Shown one piece after another: positions 20,296-30,090 of a DNA stretch of 64,000 bases; the first letter of the stretch is position 1; each line of letters opens with the position of its first letter. The notes under the pieces were generated by a model. It did no database searches and had not been told where the DNA came from. It saw nothing but the letters and a program-made list of their open reading frames with translations. Both the position numbers and the translations under genes were made by a program. Origin of the DNA: Oxyruncus cristatus (taxonomy: Eukaryota; Chordata; Aves; Passeriformes; Cotingidae); the NCBI GenBank assembly GCA_013399855.1, contig VXAY01004755.1:630546-694545 (forward strand), given 5' to 3'.

Positions 20296-23175
20296 AAGGC
20301 ACTGAAGATTTTAGAAATAATTTAGAAAATTGGCTGATTTCCTTACAGTTCAGCTCGTATGGTACAATGTAATATATTTTAAATACCATGGAAATTGGCC
20401 AATTTTCCAATATTTAAATATTTGTGATATATCCCTACAAACATTTTACAAAAGAAACATATGGCAAATTTTGAATTCTTTCCAGATGAGTGATGTCCAG
20501 ACCCTCTGATATATGAATGACCTCCTGAGTCTCCTGCATTTTCCCTGTTTTGAATGCTTTGCTTCTGGTTTGGAGTCTGTCGTTGAAACTTTGTCAATTA
20601 GAATGAAATGTTGGGTCTCTAAAATTAAAAAGCCTTGGGAGTGACAAGTGAGTGGTTCAACGAGGGTATTTGGGCAACCCATTCGTTTGGTTCAGTCTAA
20701 AATACAGTAGTAATTACTTTCATCCCAGGCATGGCCTCTGTTCCCTCTCCAGCAGCAATTCCCAAACCACTGTGCCCATTCAGTGCCTATTTGAACAGAC
20801 AAGCACAGGACCCCTAAAACACTCATTTCCTCTGAATTTCACGCAAACAAGCAGCAAGGGGGGGAAAAAGGGAGATTGTGTTGTTGCTTCACTTGGAAAG
20901 AGCAGAGCACAGCTGGCCCTCGTGAGAGGATCTGTGCAGCAGAGCTGTTCATCCAGCGCTCATGGATCCTGGGCAATCCCACTGGAGCTGCTCCACGGGC
21001 ACAGGGGGCTGGGGGGGCACAGTGTGGGGCAGCACCAGGGACAGAGGGCACAGGATAAAGAGTTATCAGACAAATGACGTAGGGGCAGAACAACTGGGTA
21101 ACCTGTAATCCAAAAACCCTCACGTGCTATAGGCAGAATCAAATGGAAGAAGAGGTGCAAAAATAACACACCCACTGCAAAACTAGACAGGATGTTTAAC
21201 TGGGGAGTGGGAAACCCCAAACTGAAAGCCTGAAGATTTCACTCCAAGATTTAAAAATTGCCCTCCAACAGGGACATTGATTCCTTTTCGAACAAAGAAG
21301 ATGTTCCTAGATGCTTCCTAGAAAAATGTTCATTTTGGATGACATTCATTTTCCTGGGAGGGTGATTTTGATAGAATTCTTTTTTTTTCCAACCACTCTG
21401 GTACTTTCAGTATCCTAACGGCACTGACTGCAACATCCAAGTAACAACATTAACTCGAGAACATAGATGAATATAGGATTTTGTTCTTCATTTGTACTCT
21501 CACCTCTCTGCCATCACCCCCCCAACCAGCAATTCCCTCTTGATCTCTCTAAAGGAAGAAAGCATTTCTGCACAAAAGAGAGGGAAATATGCTCTTCCAA
21601 AGAGCTCTCTCTGTTGAAACACACACACAGATCAGGCCACTGACAGCTGCCCTGGCTGGATTGTTCCTGTGTGACCTCTGTTTGAAGAGCTTTCGAATCC
21701 TTTAGCTTTCCTACAGGCCTGGATCCAGGATTACCCAACACAGGGAAGTGTGACTCTGCCCAAACCATGTTCTGCCAGGGTGTGAGTCAGGTAGTGGATG
21801 TGATGGAAGGCATGAGAGAGGTCAGCAAATTAAAGATATCGAAGAACTAAGGTGGGACAACGGGCCTGGAAAATGAATTCTAGGTCATTTTGGAATTTCC
21901 ACGAAGACCAAGACGCAAATTAGCACAGGAGGAGCCACACACTTGGCCTCAAGAGTTTCTCTTTCCCACAGGAAGGAAGGATGTATTTGAAGATGTAAGG
22001 CAGTGTCAGACAATAGACAGGCGAGTCCAGAACTGGAACCTCACCAAGGTCACAGGGAGGACAATGGTGCAACAGAATGTTAATTATATCCACGTGCAGG
22101 AGGGACAACACAGAGATGCCAATCTCCCTCACTCAGATAGCCAAATCCTCCCTGGTACTGACAGAAACAGCAGTACAATTGCACAAGTTCAGCTCACAGG
22201 ATTTGCATTTCGTGTCTCCCTCCACCTATTTTGTTTGGAGTTTTTAGTAGTCTTAATGGCAACTAAAAGGAAACAGTCATAACAGGGGTAGAGTTCCAAG
22301 AGAGGTTCAGATTCTGGATCTATTTGTCCTTCTCCACGCTACTTGTTTTGTCTGTAAGACCTTCCAGCTCCACAATTATCCAAATACTTTCCAACAGGAT
22401 TCTCAATCTGTGGCTCTAAGTGTCCTCTGCATGCAGATATAGTTGTTAAAATGATTAACTGAACATAAGACCAAGGATTCTTTGAGGTTTTAACCAGGAA
22501 GACCAGGCAAATAACCTCTGATTCCATTCACATGGGTTTCAAGAAGGCTGAGAAGTAAGTGGTGACCATGGAAAAGTGCAACACATCTGCAGGAATATAA
22601 AACATGTGGCAAAACTCACCTGAGATTTGTGTCAGAACACGGAATTAATTTCAAAGAGTGGGCAAAAAGAACCCCAGCAACTCAATAAAAAGGATGAGAG
22701 AAAACCATTTGCAAGAGCTCGTCCTAAAGGATTAAAACACACAAGGGATAAAAAGGTCAGAGCATCTGGCATTGCACCATATCTGCAGGGATGTAGGATG
22801 GAAACCTTTGCTCAGGACCCAGTAAAGGATTGAATCTGTCTGAAGAATAAAATTGCAGGGAAATGTGAAAGGGGAAGTGGATCTGTTTAAAGGATGGATC
22901 TGTGTGTTTTCCAGACCAGTTCATTCCATTTGGCCTGCCCCTCGCTGGAGTTACTGGAGAGCCCACCAGCAGAGTACAGCACAGCTGTACACTTCTAAAT
23001 CTGAATACACTTCTAAATCCACAGTTATGTCTTTAAATGAGCTTTTACCCTTGAATGACACTCAGTGTCACAGCTGCTGGCTGATTTCCAGCTGCAGGCC
23101 ACTGGTCACACCTTGTCACAAGTGACAGCCTTGAGGTACCACACCCCTCCAGTCAACAGAGCACAGCTCCACTTT
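20296..23175. other. unique non-coding DNA
   Basis: About 2.9 kb with no gene that I can support. It contains a G-rich patch with quadruplex potential at 20997-21029 (listed separately). The longest frames (141 codons at 20652-21077, 130 codons at 21890-22282) have no recognisable domain. Confidence 0.55.
20997..21029 (+). other. G-quadruplex-type motif
   Basis: The G runs GGG, GGGGG, GGGGGGG and GGGG are separated by loops of 4, 2 and 8 bases. The seven-G run can itself give two triplets, so the G3+N1-7 rule is met. The surrounding 200 bp are moderately GC-rich but not a CpG island. Confidence 0.6.
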
Positions 23176-23235
23176 GGAAACTCTGCTGGGATTCTCCCTG
23201 CAACTGGAAACTCTGCTGGGATTCTCTCTGCTTGC
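23176..23235 (+). repeat. 30-bp tandem duplication
   Basis: The unit beginning GGAAACTCTGCTGGGATTCT occurs at 23176-23205 and again at 23206-23235, with a few differences at the end of the unit. It is a simple local duplication with no gene context. Confidence 0.9.
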
Positions 23236-23865
23236 AGGGTCCTGATCATGTATTTCTTAGAGGCAGCATTTCTAGGGACAGGGAAGAAGATGCATTTCCC
23301 AGCAGCTCAGAGAAGTCTCTTCACAGCACAGTAACTCAGCCTATAGGCAACACCCTTTTTCTGTCCCAGAGTCACTGGTGAGGAAGTTCCTGTCAGTATT
23401 GATTTATATATCACTGGCACCTTGAACCTGCAGCTGATGGTGAAACTCAGTGTCCTGGGTGTTCCACAGCCCGCAGGGAGGTGCAAAGGACACCGATGAA
23501 ACAGAGGGACACAAGTATGACATCTGCTGAAGGTCACCAGTGGAGACAGATCCCACATCCAAGCACCACATCATCTGGACAGCTTGTTCCCCATGTGCAT
23601 CCAGGCTCAAATACCTCAGTGGGATTGTAGCTGCAAAGATGGGAAACCTGTGCACTAGTTTGGGTTGACAACAGGTTTAACCTCTAACAGGTCTGGGGGG
23701 CAAGAGGCAGAAGGTAGCACTGTACAGGGGTCTTTGTCTACCAAGTCCACCAGAACTGATTCAAGAGAAATGAAATTTCACATATGTGATAATGATCTCA
23801 AAACACAAGTATCACATCCTGGCTCTGCCAACTCAGACTGAACACACACAAACCAAAAGAGGTGG
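23236..23865. other. unique non-coding DNA
   Basis: No gene is seen. The frames here overlap on both strands and carry no recognisable domain. Confidence 0.5.
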
Positions 23866-24062
23866 AGAACAGACCCTGGCACAGGTTGCCCAGAGAAGCT
23901 GTGGCTGCCCCTGGATCCCTGGAAGTGTCCAAGGCCAGGTTGGACAGGGTTTGGAGCAACCTGGGCTAGTGGAAGGTGTCCTTGCCCATGGCAGGGGGTG
24001 GAAAAAGATGAGCTTTAAGGTCCCTTCCAACCCAACCCATCCTGTGAGTCTCCGAGTATCTC
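23866..24062 (+). mobile_element. CR1 LINE 3' fragment (copy F)
   Basis: A sense-oriented, 5'-truncated CR1 of yet another subfamily. Recognisable boxes are GGCACAGGTTGCCCAGAGAA, GCTGTGGCTGCCCCTGGATC, CCAAGGCCAGGTTGGACAGG, GGAGCAACCTGGGCTAGTGG and CCCTTCCAACCCAACCCATC. The terminal octamer tail has decayed to TGTGAGTCTCCGAGTATC. Only the 3' UTR remains. The degraded tail suggests it is older than copies A-C. Confidence 0.93.
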
Positions 24063-25339
24063 TAGGTGGGCACTAGTGACCAATACAAGAATACCAGAGC
24101 AGGATAATGAGGTTTCCAACCCAGCTTTGTGCAAGCAAATAGGTTCACATTAGCACATGGTTGAATCCCCTTTTATCGTCAGCAAAACAAATAGTAACTC
24201 TACTGAGGTAAATTAAATCAAACCGATGCAAAGAGACGAAACTACGACCCAAAGTTTTAAGCATCTCAGTTCCTCCAGGTCCTCTGGACACTTTGAAGCA
24301 TTTTTCTTTTCTAATGATCCCAGTGCAAAGGATGAATGTTTCACATGTGAAAGGTGACACCTACTCTGAGCACCCGTAACAGTTTTTCAGAAATAATATA
24401 TACTAAAAAAAATAGTGTTCTAAGCAGAGCATGGTCACGAGGAAAAGGTTCAAGAACTTGAGTGGTGAGAAGAGAAGAAATCTAATTTTATCCTGTTAAC
24501 TGTGTTAAGTATCAACAGTTTTCAAGAGGTTGCCTAAATCGAAACACTGAACAATTATCATCTCAGCACACCATTAATGATACCTTCAGCAGCAAACACT
24601 CTACTGACCTAAACAAACAAAAAAACATACATCAATAATTCCAAAAACCTTCTTCTAACAGTGCCACCGCATTCACTGGCAGGAGTATCACTTTCAACAT
24701 GACTCAATGTCAACCTAAAAGACTGCAAGGCCTGCTGGCAGCTCATGGGTCACGTCACTGAGGTGTCACCTGTATCTCTCTGTTTTCATTCACTCTGCAG
24801 CCCTCAACACCTTCCTGCACCTGAAACCAAAGGAAAGCACAAGAGCATCTGCAGGAGTAGAAATCTGACCTATAAATGTTGTATCACCGGGGTCCTTTCA
24901 GAGATAAAACAATAATGGGATGGTCAGTCTCATCCTGCAGCGCTGAGGAGTGATTACCTTTTTGTACTCTTTAAGCCTTACACATATTGTAGCCCTCCAG
25001 TTCTTCCCAGAGGGTCAGTTCTATTTCCTAAAGTGCCTAAGGATGCAGGCCAGGCTCGCCAACTGCTCAAGAAATTAGGCAGGTTTCAATGCTTTTGTTG
25101 TTTTCCCAGGGAGGTGTTTTCGCAGGGGGGGTCACTGAGCAAGCGGCCGGTCCCCTCCACCCTTCTCTCTCCAGCCCGAAGCCTGGGGATTCTGGGAATC
25201 TGGCTGTAAATGACACTACCAGCTGAGATGTAATGGGTGTTGGAGCAGCAGCCGTTTCCTGTCCAGCAGGAACCCGAAGGTACAGGAATGTGGGAAGACT
25301 CCAGCGAGCCTCCTTAAGCAGCCAGAGCGGGCTGGGAAC
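24063..25339. other. unique non-coding DNA
   Basis: No gene or repeat is recognised. The interval 24380-24720 is AT-rich and single-copy. Confidence 0.55.
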
Positions 25340-25610
25340 TAGAGAAGAGATAAGGGATGCCCTTTCCTCCTCCACCCACTGCGGCAGATAAGCATCGTGT
25401 GCCTCAGACATCTTGTCCACTGATCTGGGCTTCTCGGCCGTGCCTCAGTATCTGTGACTCTCTACCTTCCTTCCTCTGCTCCCGAGCACACCCCCTGTGG
25501 AACAGCCAGGGGGCTGATAACACGGACTGGGGCCTGCCCAGGGGTGGCCTGGGGGCTGTAAAGGCCCCAGGGGACACCTGTCCCTTCCTGGGAAGGGACA
25601 CGGATAAGGG
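25340..25610 (+). promoter_or_regulatory. GATA-motif cluster
   Basis: Four GATA words lie in the same orientation within 260 bp: GATAAG at 25349-25354, 25387-25392 and 25603-25608, and GATAAC at 25516-25521. GATAAG would be expected about 0.1 times in this length on both strands. The segment is GC-richer than its surroundings and contains CACCTG and CAGGTG-type E-boxes nearby (around 25576 and 25651), the pairing seen in haematopoietic enhancers. A 196-codon plus-strand frame (25357-25947) crosses it but has no known domain. The regulatory call is inferred from motif density. Confidence 0.35.
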
Positions 25611-26737
25611 ACTTGGCTCCACAGAGAGCAAACCCCTGTGTTTGAGGAGACAGGTGTGCTCTGGCAGACGGAGCCAGAGCCTGTTTGTTCAGGCACCATC
25701 CCCAGGCCTGGCTCCAACAGCAATCAATTTATTGTCTGTTTGGACACCAACACACTCATCAAATTGCAACACCTTGCTCAGCAAACTGCAACAACGTGCC
25801 ACGGCCCCGCCAGGTGAGCAACACGCAGACAGCAAAGGGCTGAGAGGCAAGAACTGTGTTTTAAGAGGAGTGAGGTGTCTGCTCAGACAACACAGGCCAC
25901 CGGGTAAACAAGAAGGAACCGAGTTAAAAGTATCTAAGAGGCACTAGAAAAGACTGATCACAGATTCCACCTCTTCTGTCTCTGGCAGGAAGGCACTAAA
26001 TAACTGACTGCTCTGCCTTGCAAGCTTGCAGGCTCCAGGCCAAGATAATGACAGTAACACAGGCTGTATGTCATTCCAGAGCATCCCACGATGCTCAGAC
26101 AGAAGGCAGCAGCCAGTTAGGCAGCAGGGGAATTTAGGGCCAGGAGAAACTACAGATAAAGAAGGAAAATCCTTAGAAAATGGATCTGGGGAATTTAGAT
26201 CCCGTGTACAAACAGAAATAACCTTTCCACCTATTCACCTCCCCTCCCAACTGCCCTGAGTAACACAATTCCAAAGTTAGCTCAGCTAAAACAATCCAGA
26301 ATCTATCTGGAGATTCAGAGGATCAGAAAGCCTGAGCTTTTTACACTCTTTCAGGTTTTCTTGTCGCTCATCTAAGTGTTTGTCAGGGAGATTGGGTAAA
26401 CTAAAGAATTCTTATCATTGGCCCTGCTGCAGGAGCCAGAAGATAAGAGCAGGCAGGATCCAGGGAAAAGACACCCAGTTCTGGCACTGCAGTTTTCCTT
26501 TTGGGTGCAGAACTGCTTGAAACTAAGGAACGATGCATTGATTTGAAGGGAAAATAAACACACACACACACACACAACCCAACCATTATTCAGCAACATT
26601 CCAAGGTTTTCCTTTGGAAAAGAGGAGAGTATTCTTTAAATACCATCTTTCCACGTTATCCCTTGCTATAAAAGCCTTCCTAGAAGAGAAGGAATGGCAG
26701 TTCAGCCCAAGAGCCTCCAGTTCCTTTCTCTTCAAAG
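25611..26737. other. unique non-coding DNA with a CA microsatellite
   Basis: No gene is supported. Further scattered GATA words occur (26043, 26153 and 26439). A CA run lies at 26558-26576. Confidence 0.55.
26558..26576 (+). repeat. CA dinucleotide microsatellite
   Basis: About nine CA units, a simple sequence repeat. Confidence 0.95.
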
Positions 26738-26925
26738 CTCTGTCATTACTCTGTCATTACTCTGTCTTACTACTGAAAATTCCAGCAATCCTTCAGACCC
26801 TCCTGACTTCTTACTAAGCCTCTGCTTGCTCTTACCAAGCCTCTGCTTGCTCTTACCATCCCTTCCTTCAACTGATTGCTCAGTGTTCTGGACTGATTGC
26901 CCAACTGAATTCTGACTGAATTCCT
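26738..26925 (+). repeat. patch of short unrelated direct repeats
   Basis: Within 190 bp there are three 11-bp units CTCTGTCATTA (26738-26770, the third imperfect) and two exact 21-bp units starting AAGCCTCTGCTTGC (26816-26836 and 26837-26857). Repeated CTGATTGC words follow near 26873-26900, then two ACTGAATTC words 11 bp apart near 26903-26922. The units are not related to one another, so this looks like a slippage-prone patch, not an expanded satellite. Confidence 0.8.
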
Positions 26926-29254
26926 CTCTCCTGTGTTTCACCTGCCACAAAATTGGAAGAGCTGAGATGATACTGCTTAAGAGGTGGGGCTTGGGAGCTT
27001 TCGATTTCAGTTTTGTGCAGCTTCAAAACAGGCAGGAAAAGACAACCCTTGCCTGAGCAAGTTTTCCCCATGAGCTGGAGAAGCTCACCCTGAGCACGTC
27101 AGTGATGATAAACCGAATTATTCAGCTCTGCACACACACAAGTGTGTCACTGAACAGACAGTGCCCAGCCCTTCGCTGGAACTGCGACCCACAGACAGAA
27201 CCTGGACCCTTCCAGGACCAACTGCCCCTACCAGGAATTCAGTAAAGTATTTGTAGTGCCACAGAAGGGGTCACTTGCTCCTGCCCACCCATTTGCAGTG
27301 GCATCCTGAGAAGCAGGGCTGTCAGCAGTCTGGAGGACAGTGGTATTTGCTGTCTCTGCCTGCCCCCAGCCCTCCCCACACATCCTCCTCTGCCAGCCTC
27401 TGCTGTGGCTGTGATTGACAGACTCCTGAATTATGAAAAGATGGAAAGAGCCTTGGTGAAGCTCAGAGGTATTTTTATCGCAGTTTGTGGCCCCCTACCC
27501 CCATCATATATATCAGAATAAGAATGCTTTTACACAGAGAAAAAAAAGAAATGAAATCTATAGAGTCCTCAAAGGAACAGTTTTTCTCCTCCTCTCAGCA
27601 GCCTGTCCTCAGCCTGGTTCCCTTTTCAATGGGCTGCTGGCTCCTGGCTGTCTGCTGATAGGAAGGATTAGCTACAGAAAGGCACAGGGAAAGAGTCAAA
27701 ACTCGAGGGGAGCACAGCCCTGCAGCCCACTGAGCCATCTGTGCACATCCAGCCACAGCTTCACGAAGGAACAAACTGCAGGTACTGCAATGTTGCCTTT
27801 TGTTCTGTCCCTAGAAAGGGCAAGAGTCAACCAAGTGTGCTCAAAAATTCTGAGAGAGGTTAAAATCAAACAGGACAATTTGAAGTTATTAAGGTAGTCG
27901 TGTTTCTCCTTTTCCCACCATTTTTTTTTTTTTTCTTTTTTTTGTTTAGAGACTAATATTTCAAGTTGTTCTTTACAAACATGGACAGATATTTTTCACC
28001 CCAAAATGCTGAGAGGAAGCTTCCAAATTCGGATGCCAGACATTACAAAGCCAGACTTTGTAATCTGAGTTAGTCACTACTCCTGAAGTGTTGAGCATTC
28101 ACCCCCCCCACCTCCACCAGGTAATCCTAGAAGCCAGGTTACCTTCTCTGAGGTGCACAAAAATAATTTAGGTAGTTACATTTTACTATCTGTACCACAC
28201 ATCTTCTGTTTTGGAGCTGCCTTCAGCCTGGACTACCTTACCCAGCTGAGAGAGAATTATTTAGAAGCTCAGTGATGTTTTCACTCATCATGCAGTTTAT
28301 CTACTTTGGTTTGAGAGCAAAGAAAAGATCATTCAGGTGCTGATGGTCCTCTGATGCCTTCCCACAGCTGCCCCACACTGATCAGGAAAAGGATCCCAAT
28401 GTAATTTGTCGAACAGAACTATGGGATATTCTTCCCCTGACAAGGGAAAGCACAGAAGCAGCACCAAGGGCACCGTATTTCTGTGTGAGTGTTCGGATGT
28501 GAGGGCAGAGTAACACTGGGGTTCACATCTGGGTGCCAAACAGATGAGCAGAGATAAAAACCCCTAATAATTTTTCCAAGTCCCACACTAAGTCACTACG
28601 TAAAGTCAGAGATAGAACTACAGGGGGTTTGACAGCACACAGCGATTCCTTCCTTCCCCAAATGCTGATGCTTCTGCACTTTGGACTTTTCTTTTGGAAT
28701 TGTTTCACCTGTTTGTCATGGTGGGCACCTTTCCAAAGAGACCTTCCACAAAGCTTTGGAAGAACTCTTGCCCCAGGTGCAGGCAGGAGCTGAGAGCCCT
28801 GGTAGCCAAGCATCCTGCACCCAGCCATCACTCAGACCTTTCGGGGGCTCACTCCATTACCCACCTACTGCCTTTCGAGACTTTCTTGATGTGACAGAAT
28901 CATTTTGGGGACAAACTTTCCCAAAAGGCTCTTACGCGCCTCATTCCCGCTGAAGAACTATGAGGCTTAAGGAGCTTAATCCTTTGAAATTCCCTGTTGG
29001 CTCCAGCAGGACAGTGGTTGTACACACACTGTGCAGTTTGATATTTATTTCCCAGCAGTGTAAAAAGTCTTCTTCTCACCCTTTTTAAGTACATGAGCAC
29101 AAGTAGGCCAAGGCCTGCCTTCCTGTTTTAAGAAGTGAAAGCGCTGGGGCAGACTGCCAGAGGACTTAATATAGTCTCAGATCTAAATTTAACAACAATA
29201 ACATGGCTCCAGTCTGACCCTACAAAGAAAAGTTTGGAGAGACACACACACACA
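26926..29254. other. unique non-coding DNA
   Basis: No gene or interspersed repeat is recognised. An interrupted T run lies at 27921-27945. The frames of 136 codons (27487-27897) and 102 codons (28523-28831, minus) have no recognisable product. The region ends at a CA run that abuts the assembly gap. Confidence 0.55.
27921..27945 (+). repeat. T-rich mononucleotide tract
   Basis: An interrupted run of T residues (one C interruption). It could be an antisense poly(A) tail, but no retrotransposed body is recognised next to it. Confidence 0.9.
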
Positions 29255-29300
29255 NNNNNNNNNNNNNNNNNNNNNNNNNNNNNNNNNNNNNNNNNNNNNN
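29255..29300. other. assembly gap (46 N)
   Basis: Forty-six unresolved bases lie between a CA dinucleotide run on the left (ending 29254) and a run of nine A on the right (29301-29309). The flanks suggest that a simple repeat defeated sequencing or assembly. The true length is unknown. Confidence 0.99.
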
Positions 29301-29461
29301 AAAAAAAAAGGCAATTCTTCACAAATTAAGAAAACAATAAAGGTCCCTTTCAAGTGTCAAGGAATATTCTTAGCCAGCCTGCAACACCTAAATCAAGAGA
29401 GAGGTTGTTAAAATGGCATAATACCAGGAAATTCGCCTACAGGGTCTACTTCCTCCTTGGA

Positions 29462-29486
29462 GACTCCGGCCTGGAGTGCCGGAGTC
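29462..29486. repeat. 9-bp-armed inverted repeat
   Basis: GACTCCGGC and GCCGGAGTC are exact reverse complements separated by seven bases. The stem is GC-rich and would be a stable hairpin if transcribed. There is no oligo-T after the stem on either strand that would suggest a terminator, and such terminators are not expected in this genome. Confidence 0.7.
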
Positions 29487-29545
29487 AGTGTGCTTGCCAT
29501 GGGGGGTGGGAGGGAGGAACAGGGAGCTGACTAAAGCGACTCTAT

Positions 29546-29573
29546 TAAAAAAAGAAAAAAAAAAAAAAAAAAA
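29546..29573 (+). repeat. A-rich mononucleotide tract
   Basis: Twenty-eight bases, all A except one G, lie 245 bp right of the assembly gap. Together with the gap flanks this marks a low-complexity neighbourhood. Confidence 0.95.
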
Positions 29574-29729
29574 GCCAAAGCTGGATATCAACACGGCAGT
29601 CTCTAGATCTAAGATGATACAACCAGCCTTCCTGGCCCGAGATTCCGAGTCACATCAATAGGCTCTTTAATCCTTTCCCACCCAACATTTCCTGACACCG
29701 AGCACCACAAGTCAACAAGTTCAAGCCCA

Positions 29730-30090
29730 GCACAGAAATTAGCGCTCGCACACAATACGGCCGGGTGATAACGCGCCGGTATTTATAGCTCCGAGGCAGC
29801 CCCCATCGGAGCAGTTATTAAAGATCCTGGTGGGAAGAAAACACGACGAGAAGAAAGTTATTCAAGTAAGTTAAAGATACACCTGAACCCTCCCTTCCTC
29901 TCCCACCCCTCTCTGAGGTCATAACATCACAATATAGTCTCTCCTAAGCAAGGACGTTCCTCCGGGACACTCTGATAGGGAAAGTGTGAACAACAAAAGC
30001 CCATTGTTAGCGGGGAACGGTGGTGCCACTTAGACCCTCGTTAAGCTCCCCAGGGGCCGCGGTTTGCGTTATGCAGGCTTAAAAATAAAA
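29730..30090. promoter_or_regulatory. possible conserved non-coding element block with SOX-type pair
   Basis: The left part is CpG-rich yet contains AT-rich words: AATTAGCGCTCGC near 29739, GTGATAACGCGCCGG near 29765 and a TATTTATAGCTCC box near 29780. A 7-bp inverted pair GCTCCGA/TCGGAGC lies at 29788-29812. The right part contains AACAACAAAAG (29989-29999) followed by CATTGTT (30002-30008), an inverted pair of SOX-type HMG sites. There is no coding frame. The mixture of CpG retention and developmental-factor motifs is what I would expect of a conserved enhancer, but conservation has not been tested. Confidence 0.35.

Larger units (their letters stand above)
29301..29729. other. unique non-coding DNA with an A-rich tract
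   Basis: Contains a perfect 9-bp inverted repeat (29462-29486) and an A run at 29546-29573. No gene is seen. Confidence 0.55.
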
